Of a stretch of DNA of 38,988 nucleotides, positions 33,656 through 38,988 are shown piece by piece (position 1 is the first letter of the stretch; each line of letters begins with the position of its first letter). The notes beneath the pieces were generated by a model. It did no database searches. It saw nothing but the letters and a program-made list of their open reading frames with translations, and was not told the origin of the DNA. Location of the stretch: positions 1 to 38,988 of the forward strand of contig JACPUD010000093.1 in NCBI GenBank assembly GCA_016192435.1. Direction: 5' to 3'. Origin of the DNA: Rhodocyclales bacterium (GTDB lineage Bacteria; Pseudomonadota; Gammaproteobacteria; Burkholderiales; Rhodocyclaceae). The translations under genes were made by a program, and so were the position numbers.

Positions 33656-33806
33656 GGGCGGACCGTAGGGCGGACTGTAGGGCGGACTTCAGTCCGCCAT
33701 CGTAAACCGGCGGACTGAAGTCCGCCCTACAACGCCATCGCAAACCGGCGGACTGAAGTCCGCCCTACAACGTCATCGTAAACCGGCCGACTGAAGTCGG
33801 CCCTAC
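33656..33806 (+). repeat. Array of GGCGGAC hairpin repeats after htpG
   Basis: Hairpins at 33681-33698, 33709-33726, 33747-33764 and 33785-33802, plus partial left arms at 33656-33680. The last three are 38 bp apart, joined by CCTACAACGYCATCGYAAACC. The fourth reads GGCCGACTGAAGTCGGCC: the stem change G to C is matched by C to G on the other arm. Loops are TGAA or TTCA. Probably REP-like; it may serve as htpG mRNA stabiliser or terminator. Confidence 0.9.
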
Positions 33807-33822
33807 GGGAGAGGTCGCGGAG

Positions 33823-34347
33823 ATGGGTGCCACATTGCGGGGTCTCGCGCCCGTCATCGACCAGCGCGCCCGGGTGCTGATCCTGGGCTCGTTTCCGTCC
33901 ACGGCCTCGCTCGCCGCGCGGCAGTACTACGCCCATCCGCAGAACCAGTTCTGGCGCATCCTCGGCGCGGTGCTCGGCCAGCCGTTGCCGGCGATGGATT
34001 ACGCGGCGCGCATCGCCGCGGTGCAGGCCGCCGGCATCGCCATCTGGGACGTCTATGCCGCCTGCGAACGGGCCGGCAGCCTCGACAGCGCGATCCAGAA
34101 CGCAGTGCCGAATCCGCTGGCAACGCTTAAAGAGTTGGCGCCCGCGCTACGCCGAATCTGCTTCAACGGCCGCATGGCGGCGCGCCGCAGCCGCGAAATC
34201 GAGGCCATGGGCTTCGCAGCGCTGGTGCTGCCTTCGACCAGCCCGGCCCATGCCGGCATAGGCTTCGAGGAAAAGCTCGCGCGCTGGCGCGACGCCCTGG
34301 CCGGCGCCGGCGTTCAGGCGCCGGGCACCTGCTCCAGCAGCGCCTGA
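33823..34347 (+). CDS. DNA-deoxyinosine (hypoxanthine) glycosylase-like protein
   Basis: 174 aa. Belongs to the uracil-DNA glycosylase superfamily, hypoxanthine-DNA glycosylase type: LILGSFPSTASLAARQYYAH, then PQNQFWRILGAVLG, IAIWDVYAACER, and the C-terminal loop LPSTSPAHAG. These enzymes remove deaminated bases for base-excision repair. The start at 33823 has GGAG upstream and sits just after the repeat array. The 12-base core of the dispersed repeat lies inside it (34130-34141, inverted). Its 3' end overlaps the convergent PilZ gene by 34 bp. Confidence 0.85.
   Translation: MGATLRGLAPVIDQRARVLILGSFPSTASLAARQYYAHPQNQFWRILGAVLGQPLPAMDYAARIAAVQAAGIAIWDVYAACERAGSLDSAIQNAVPNPLATLKELAPALRRICFNGRMAARRSREIEAMGFAALVLPSTSPAHAGIGFEEKLARWRDALAGAGVQAPGTCSSSA
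34130..34141 (-). repeat. Dispersed repeat core, copy D (inverted, inside glycosylase gene)
   Basis: AAGAGTTGGCGC, the reverse complement of GCGCCAACTCTT, the core of copies A-C. The four bases beyond it differ (GGGC in place of GCCA), so this copy is partial. Confidence 0.55.
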
Positions 34348-35024
34348 TAGACGAAGGCCAGCAGCGGGATCGAGTCCTCGGCGGAGACATCGGTGAACTG
34401 GACGCCGATCTGATAGGGCGTTTCGCTGTCGCCGCTCTGGTCGACGTTGATGGCGCGGATCACGGTGTCGAGGTCCAGCAGGGCCTCGATGCCGTTGAGC
34501 ACGACCTTGAACTTGATGGTCAGGCGCTGGCCTTTCTTGCCCGGAATGCGCGCGGTAGTGATCAGGGCGCCGCCGATGCTCAGATTGATGATGGTGCCGG
34601 CCGCTTCGATCGGGACGCCGTCGCAATGCGTGATGGCGCAGATGACCCGGACATCGGCACGGGCGCCGCGGCGTACCACCAGCGAGCGCACCAGGCGCGG
34701 ATAGCTCAGGTGCAGGTAAGGGTAGGGCGTATTGACGCTCTTCAGGATCTGGGTCGGAAAGGCATACGCGCTCCTGCCCGAAAAGGCGCGCAGGATCAGC
34801 GCCAGGCCTTCGCGCATGAACAGGTAGTGGCCATCGACCATCGGCGTCGTGACCAGCACGCTGCGGCCCTTGGACATCCCGATCAGCCGCACCGTATAGC
34901 GTTCGACGATGTCGCCGCGGTGCGCCTGCAGGCTGATCAGGTCGCCGATCGTGAGGCGGGCTTCTTCCAGCGTGAGCTGGCTTTCGGTGGGTTCTTCGTG
35001 CGCGTGATCCTGATGGCTTTCCAT
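34314..35024 (-). CDS. YcgR-like flagellar brake protein (PilZ domain)
   Basis: 236 aa from MESHQDHAHEEPTES. N-terminal YcgR-type beta domain (LTIGDLISLQAHRGDIVERY, GRSVLVTTPMVDGHYLFMREG), then a C-terminal PilZ domain with R118-x3-R122 and N147-L-S149-x-x-G152, the two c-di-GMP-binding motifs (Asp replaced by Asn in the second). Proteins of this kind slow flagellar motors or act on other outputs when c-di-GMP is high. AAAGG lies 7-10 bp before the start at 35024; the frame is open further up without a ribosome site. Confidence 0.88.
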   Translation of the reverse strand: MESHQDHAHEEPTESQLTLEEARLTIGDLISLQAHRGDIVERYTVRLIGMSKGRSVLVTTPMVDGHYLFMREGLALILRAFSGRSAYAFPTQILKSVNTPYPYLHLSYPRLVRSLVVRRGARADVRVICAITHCDGVPIEAAGTIINLSIGGALITTARIPGKKGQRLTIKFKVVLNGIEALLDLDTVIRAINVDQSGDSETPYQIGVQFTDVSAEDSIPLLAFVYQALLEQVPGA

Positions 35025-35184
35025 TCGGCTGACCTTTCCCGGGCCGGCTATTATCCCGGGGAAGCGCAGAAATCGGAAAAAAATAGCTTGGGCCCCGGCA
35101 GCCCCGCGGCGGGCGCGCGACCGCCCCGGCGCAGCGCGCGGCCGGCGAGTATCATGCTGTTCGTATTGTTTCAGGGAGCCCGTC

Positions 35185-37668
35185 ATGAAGAAGCCAGCCG
35201 CACTGCCCGAGCTCGACCATCCCGCCCTCGACGCCGCCTCGATCCGCCGCTCGCTGGTCCATCGCCTGATCTACACCATCGGCAAGGACCCGATCACCGC
35301 CACCAGTCGCGACTGGTTCTACGCCGCCGCCGCGGTGCTGCGCGAACGCATGATCGAGCGCTGGATGGAAACCATGCGCAGCTACTACGTCGAGGACCGC
35401 AAGCGCGTCTATTACCTTTCGATGGAATTCCTCATGGGCCGCACCATGGTGAACTCCATGCTCAACATCTGCTGCGACAAGGAGTTCATGGACGCGCTGG
35501 AAGCGGTGGTCGGGATCGGCCTCAAGCCGGACGACATCCGCGAAATGGAGCCCGACGCGGCTTTGGGCAACGGCGGTCTGGGCCGGCTCGCGGCCTGCTT
35601 CCTCGATTCGATGGCGACCATGGGAATCGCCGGCTACGGCTACGGCATCCGCTACGAATACGGCATGTTCAACCAGGGCATCGAGGACGGCCAGCAGGTC
35701 GAGCACCCCGACAACTGGCTGCGCTACGGCAACCCCTGGGAGTTTCCGCGCCCCGAGGTGCTGTACCAGGTGAAGTTCCATGGCCGCGTGGTGGATTTCG
35801 CCGACGAGCACGGCAAGAAGCATTTCCAGTGGGTGGACAGCGACGACGTCATGGCCATGGCCTATGACTACCCGATTCCAGGCTATGACACCGGCACGGT
35901 GAACAACATGCGGCTGTGGGCGGCCAAGGCCAGCCGCGATTTCGACCTCAAGTATTTCAACGAGGGCAACTACATCCGCGCCGTCGAGGACAAGAACGAT
36001 TCGGAAAACCTGTCCAAGGTGCTCTACCCCGACGACACCACCGAAATGGGCCGCGAGCTGCGCTTGAAGCAGCAGTACTTCTTCGTCTCCGCTTCGCTGC
36101 AGGACATGCTCTACCGCTTCACCAAGTCGGGCACGCCGCTCGATTCGCTGCCGGACAAGGTGGCGATGCAGTTGAACGACACCCATCCGTCAATCGCCGT
36201 GGCCGAACTGATGCGCATCCTGATGGACCTGCACCAGATCGACTGGGCGCGGGCCTGGGACATCACCACGCGCACCTTCGCCTACACCAACCACACGCTG
36301 ATGCCCGAGGCGCTGGAAACCTGGCCGGTGCCGCTGTTCGAGCGCGTGCTGCCGCGCCACCTGCAGATCATCTACGAGATCAACCACCGCTTCCTCAAGG
36401 ACGTGATGCACCACTACCCCGGCGACCCGGCGCTGTGGCAGCGCATGTCGCTGATCGACGAGTCGCACGGCCGCCGCATCCGCATGGCGCACCTGGCCAT
36501 CGTCGGCAGCCACAAGGTCAATGGCGTCGCCGCGATCCACACGCGCCTGATGAAGGAAACCATCTTCGCCGACTTCCACCGCCTGTGGCCCGACAGGATC
36601 GTCAACATGACCAACGGCGTGACGCCGCGGCGCTGGCTCAACCAGGCCAACCCGGCGCTGTCGAAGCTCATCAGCGGCCATCTCGGCCGCGGCTGGCTCA
36701 AGGATCTCGACCAGTTGCGGCAATTGACGCCGCTGGCCGCCGACGCCGGCTTCCGCGACGAGTTCGTGCGCGTCAAGCGCGCCAACAAGGCCCGTCTGGC
36801 GCAGGTGGTCGAGCAGCGGCTCGGCATCCGGCTCGATCCCGATTCGTTGTTTGACGTGCAGATCAAGCGCATCCACGAATACAAGCGCCAGCTGCTCAAC
36901 GTGCTGCACGTCGTCACGCTCTACAACCGCCTGCGCGCCGGCGGCGACGCACCGCCGCGCACGGTGATCTTCGGCGGCAAGGCGGCGCCCGGCTACCGCA
37001 CGGCCAAGCTGGTCATCCGTCTGATCAACGACGTCGCCGACATCGTGAACAACGATCCGCTGATGAAGGACCGGCTCAAGGTCGCCTTCATTCCCAACTA
37101 CGACGTCTCCAACGCCGAGATCATCATCCCCGCCGCCGACCTCTCGGAGCAGATCTCCACCGCCGGCACCGAAGCCTCGGGCACCGGCAACATGAAGCTG
37201 GCGTTGAACGGCGCGCTGACCATCGGCACCCTCGACGGCGCCAACGTCGAGATCCGCAACGAGGTCGGGCCGGAGAACATATTCATCTTCGGCCTCACCG
37301 CCGACGAAGTCGCGCAGACCTACGCCGCCGGCCACCGGCCCTGGGACTATTACAACGGCAACGGCGAACTGCGGCAAACCCTGGACATGCTGCGCGACGG
37401 CTTCTTCTCGCCCGAGGAGCGCGAGCGCTACAGGCCGCTCTTCGACAACCTGACCGTCAACGGCGACCACTACCTGCTGCTCGCCGACTACGCCTCCTAC
37501 CTCGCCTGCCAGGAGCAGGTCGGTGCCCTCTACTGCGATCCGGCGGCCTGGGTGCAGAAGTCCATCCTCAACGTCGCCGGCATGGGCCAGTTCTCCTCCG
37601 ACCGCACCATAGGCCAGTACGCCAGGACCATCTGGAACGTCGAAGCCGTGCCGCGGCCGCTGGGCTGA
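35185..37668 (+). CDS. glgP: Glycogen/maltodextrin phosphorylase
   Basis: 827 aa, full length for family GT35. N-terminal VYYLSMEFLMGRTMVNSMLN and ALGNGGLGRLAACFLDSMAT; the glucan site region; and the pyridoxal-phosphate site EASGTGNMKLALNG with Lys671. It releases glucose-1-phosphate from alpha-1,4-glucans. GGGAG lies 8 bp upstream of the ATG. No other glycogen genes are in view. The 160 bp before it are very GC-rich, and a TATCAT at about 35150 may be its -10. Its stop is the last point of the high-GC chromosomal backbone; the integron begins just beyond. Confidence 0.96.
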   Translation: MKKPAALPELDHPALDAASIRRSLVHRLIYTIGKDPITATSRDWFYAAAAVLRERMIERWMETMRSYYVEDRKRVYYLSMEFLMGRTMVNSMLNICCDKEFMDALEAVVGIGLKPDDIREMEPDAALGNGGLGRLAACFLDSMATMGIAGYGYGIRYEYGMFNQGIEDGQQVEHPDNWLRYGNPWEFPRPEVLYQVKFHGRVVDFADEHGKKHFQWVDSDDVMAMAYDYPIPGYDTGTVNNMRLWAAKASRDFDLKYFNEGNYIRAVEDKNDSENLSKVLYPDDTTEMGRELRLKQQYFFVSASLQDMLYRFTKSGTPLDSLPDKVAMQLNDTHPSIAVAELMRILMDLHQIDWARAWDITTRTFAYTNHTLMPEALETWPVPLFERVLPRHLQIIYEINHRFLKDVMHHYPGDPALWQRMSLIDESHGRRIRMAHLAIVGSHKVNGVAAIHTRLMKETIFADFHRLWPDRIVNMTNGVTPRRWLNQANPALSKLISGHLGRGWLKDLDQLRQLTPLAADAGFRDEFVRVKRANKARLAQVVEQRLGIRLDPDSLFDVQIKRIHEYKRQLLNVLHVVTLYNRLRAGGDAPPRTVIFGGKAAPGYRTAKLVIRLINDVADIVNNDPLMKDRLKVAFIPNYDVSNAEIIIPAADLSEQISTAGTEASGTGNMKLALNGALTIGTLDGANVEIRNEVGPENIFIFGLTADEVAQTYAAGHRPWDYYNGNGELRQTLDMLRDGFFSPEERERYRPLFDNLTVNGDHYLLLADYASYLACQEQVGALYCDPAAWVQKSILNVAGMGQFSSDRTIGQYARTIWNVEAVPRPLG

Positions 37669-37674
37669 GCCGGC

Positions 37675-37893
37675 TCAGGAGTTGGCATTGGCGACACGGC
37701 GGACAATCTTGCGAAAATGCCGGATAAATCGTTTAATCCAACTCGGGTATGAGCCGCCGCAGTAGCGAACCCGGTTGCCGGGCACTTCGGCAGTATCGCA
37801 AGGCCGGGCCCTGCGTCGATCAAAGGCCTGTCGCTTTACGCCCCACCATAATTGCTCAAGGTATTGATGAAAAACGAATTCATTGATTTCCAC
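37675..37893 (-). pseudogene. Possible integron-integrase (intI) remnant
   Basis: 72-codon frame from GTG. Its later part, RYCGGSYPSWIKRFIRHFRK, recalls the N-terminal arm of integron integrases, where a 'RxxHYSxRTExAYxxWIKRFIxFHGKRHP' stretch is typical; a few residues seem deleted. The frame stops soon after, just before the glgP stop, and the catalytic tyrosine-recombinase region is absent. Position and orientation fit: intI normally runs away from the cassettes, with its 5' end at attI. The match is short, so this is tentative. Confidence 0.4.
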
Positions 37894-37901
37894 GGCGCTT
37901 T

Positions 37902-37979
37902 ATCCATCCTAATTGATGGATTGTTTTCCGTCATGACGGAAAGCATCCCGTCATTAGTTAGCCACACTTAACGTTAGGG
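37902..37979 (+). other. attI-like recombination segment
   Basis: Ends with the core GTTAGGG (37973-37979) where cassette 1 starts. Upstream are ATCCATC/GATGGAT (37902-37921), the palindrome CCGTCATGACGG (37928-37939), a second CCGTCAT (37948-37954) and a core-like GTTAGCC (37957-37963). Direct repeats beside the core are usual for attI, where the integrase binds. It could instead be the right half of a decayed attC. Confidence 0.55.
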
Positions 37980-37986
37980 GTTTCAA

Positions 37987-38331
37987 ATGGATCTCGACGC
38001 GTTGGCTGGTGCAATAAGGCAAACATCTAGTGATCCAATCGCGTTGAAGCTTTCTGACCTGCTTATCAGTTGGAAAGATGACAAGTCAAACGCAACTGAA
38101 CTGGAAAGAGACATAGAGCGCTACATTGGGAACACGTGGATTGCTAGCACAACAGAACACGAACAAATCTATAGCTTGTGGTCTCAGTTCCGAGACGATG
38201 CGATTCACGGAATTGGAGGCATGACAATGAATGAAAGGCTGTACTGCTTTGGCCTCTTCCCACGCTGGGACAATTCACATACTGAAGAAGAACGAAAGGT
38301 CATCTATGCCAAGTTGCTGGCCAACCCCTAA
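37987..38331 (+). CDS. Integron cassette protein, unknown function
   Basis: 114 aa, begins MDLDALAGAIRQTSSDPIAL. Predicted mostly helical and soluble, with many charged residues (LERDIERYIGNTWIASTTEH) and the middle segment SQFRDDAIHGIGGMTMNERL. No signal peptide or membrane helix. I do not recognise the family. The start lies 8 bp after the cassette junction, and the stop TAA is inside the outer box of attC1, the tight fit usual for cassette genes. GC is clearly lower than in glgP. It is the cassette closest to attI, thus possibly the best expressed. Confidence 0.8.
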   Translation: MDLDALAGAIRQTSSDPIALKLSDLLISWKDDKSNATELERDIERYIGNTWIASTTEHEQIYSLWSQFRDDAIHGIGGMTMNERLYCFGLFPRWDNSHTEEERKVIYAKLLANP

Positions 38332-38403
38332 CCCTGCGCTCAACTCGGACGCCCTCCAGCAAGCTTCGCTTGCTTCCGGTCGCCGGTTAGCTCCACGTTA
38401 GAC
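38326..38403 (+). repeat. Integron attC site 1
   Basis: 78 bp from outer box CCCTAAC (38326-38332) to core GTTAGAC (38397-38403). The left inner box is near CAACTCGGACG, the right near CGCCGGTTAG; they pair with bulges, as attC single strands do. The top is the hairpin AGCAAGC-TTC-GCTTGCT (38358-38374). Confidence 0.85.
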
Positions 38404-38406
38404 GTC

Positions 38407-38775
38407 ATGGAAATGCACTGCCTCTATCACCCAGGAATACATTCGGACCCCGCTGTATTGCCTGGGCCTTTGCAAATGAAAATTCTCGGAACCGGCGCCG
38501 TTGTGGTTTTCTCAGCAAGGACTCTCGCGGAAAGATTTGCCGTTGCAGTTGAGCTTCCATCTGCATATCGCGTTGTGCGCATAGAGGAAGTCGGCACGAT
38601 TACCAATCCGTACCCGGACAACTGGGCAAAGACCAACCGAGCCGTCTGGTTCGACTCTGATTCAACTCTTGACCAATATCTGGAGAATAGGGGCGCGTTC
38701 GAGCATCGTGCTCAAATCATCATGCTGCAAGGTTCAGCCTTTGTTAATCATGCCATTGACCACAATGACGTCTAA
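38407..38775 (+). CDS. Integron cassette protein, unknown function
   Basis: 122 aa, begins MEMHCLYHPGIHSDPAVLPG, with no recognised domain. It appears soluble and alpha/beta (MKILGTGAVVVFSARTLAER; AYRVVRIEEVGTITNPYPDN; AQIIMLQGSAFVNHAIDH). The start is 3 bp after the attC1 core, with no room for its own ribosome site, so translation may depend on read-through from the preceding cassette or on a leaderless-like start; ATG codons at 38413 and 38476 are alternatives. The stop falls inside the outer box of attC2. Confidence 0.78.
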   Translation: MEMHCLYHPGIHSDPAVLPGPLQMKILGTGAVVVFSARTLAERFAVAVELPSAYRVVRIEEVGTITNPYPDNWAKTNRAVWFDSDSTLDQYLENRGAFEHRAQIIMLQGSAFVNHAIDHNDV

Positions 38776-38856
38776 CCCTGCGGTCGACCCCGTTCGCTTC
38801 GCTCTCTGGACGCTGCGCGATGAAGCCGCGCAGCGCCGGTCACCTCCACGTTGGGG
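38770..38856 (+). repeat. Integron attC site 2
   Basis: 87 bp from outer box GTCTAAC (38770-38776) to core GTTGGGG (38850-38856). It shares CCTGCG at the left and CGCCGGT..(C)TCCACGTT at the right with attC1. The top is the hairpin GCTGCGC/GCGCAGC (38812-38818 with 38828-38834). The last base of the core is G where a pyrimidine is usual. Confidence 0.8.
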
Positions 38857-38862
38857 CCACCC

Positions 38863-38988
38863 ATGACGTCTCCCGTTCTTATCGCGTTGGCAGTTGTGCT
38901 AATTGTTGTCGCGTATCAAGTGTGGATTACAGTCAAACTCGTCAGGGCCGCCGAATATAGTCGCGCCCAGAAACTAACTCAGCTCGCA
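38863..38988 (+). CDS. Integron cassette protein, partial; membrane-anchored
   Basis: 42 codons visible before the window ends, still open. Begins MTSPVLIALAVVLIVVAYQV: one membrane helix (about 4-22) with a short outside N-terminus, then VWITVKLVRAAEYSRAQKLT, a charged helical segment. The start is 6 bp after the attC2 core. It is the start of the third cassette; its function is unknown. Confidence 0.65.
   Translation, partial: MTSPVLIALAVVLIVVAYQVWITVKLVRAAEYSRAQKLTQLA

Larger units (their letters stand above)
37893..38988 (+). mobile_element. Integron cassette array (left end, continues past window)
   Basis: A lower-GC block made of an attI-like segment, cassette 1 (junction at 37973), attC1, cassette 2, attC2 and the start of cassette 3. 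All ORFs point rightward and fill their cassettes nearly end to end. The recombination core GTTAGGG at 37973 and the outer box CCCTAAC of attC1 are exact complements, and so are GTTAGAC at 38397 and GTCTAAC of attC2, as expected when each cassette carries its own ends. Confidence 0.85.

Noticed and set aside
33681-33802. Regular repeats that could be taken for a CRISPR array
   Set aside because: The units are 38 bp end to end with no unique spacers; the linkers are themselves nearly identical, and no cas genes are nearby.

Overview
The window is GC-rich chromosomal DNA from a proteobacterium, most likely a betaproteobacterium of the Rhodocyclales/Sterolibacteriaceae kind. This is inferred from the gene families and their order (NasT, nrtABD, nirBD, nasA; a DsrC-like protein ending in WSTG; HtpG; GlgP) and not from any rRNA or marker gene. 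Almost all of it is tightly packed coding sequence. The exceptions are a lower-GC island around a YcaO gene (about 17.3-20.0 kb) and the right end (37.7 kb to the edge), which is an integron cassette array.

Layout. 1-4.8 kb, minus strand: a signalling operon of a haem-binding (DUF3365-type, CXXCH) PAS kinase, a CACHE/PAS kinase and a single-domain response regulator cut by the window edge. 5.0-7.0 kb: small genes, namely a Cys-rich protein, a truncated chloroperoxidase-type hydrolase (pseudogene), a HiPIP-like protein, a MarR regulator with a small partner, and a divergent DsrC-family protein in which the C-terminal catalytic Cys is replaced by Trp. 7.0-16.8 kb, plus strand: nitrate assimilation, made of nasT (ANTAR antiterminator), a sigma-54 promoter, a leader with two A1/G4 hexaloop hairpins and an intrinsic terminator, then nrtA-nrtB-nrtD-nirB-nirD-nasA. 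The locus thus brings nitrate in through an ABC transporter, reduces it to nitrite with NasA and then to ammonium with NirBD, and the leader suggests control by nitrogen status (sigma-54) and by nitrate/nitrite (NasT).

17.3-20.0 kb: an OsmC-YcaO fusion protein beside a frameshifted IS1182-type transposase fragment. 20.0-25.5 kb, minus strand: a translationally coupled operon (hybrid kinase, response regulator, YaiO-type outer-membrane barrel, HEAT-repeat protein, processive family-2 glycosyltransferase), probably a surface polysaccharide system. 25.9-29.3 kb: a BON lipoprotein, an EF-hand protein, and a NarX-type CHASE3 kinase facing a LuxR-type regulator and a CheY-like protein. 29.5-37.7 kb: mlaC, a CPA1 antiporter, htpG behind a near-perfect sigma-32 promoter, a hypoxanthine-DNA glycosylase-like gene, a YcgR/PilZ protein and glgP.

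37.7 kb to the end: a possible broken integrase remnant on the minus strand, an attI-like segment, and three lower-GC cassette ORFs of unknown function separated by two attC sites. The outer boxes of the attC sites match the cassette junctions exactly as integron recombination predicts. Two families of dispersed repeats also run through the window: a GGCGGACTGAAGTCCGCC hairpin, including one copy with compensatory stem changes, and a 16-mer GCCAGCGCCAACTCTT found three times exactly and once in part.
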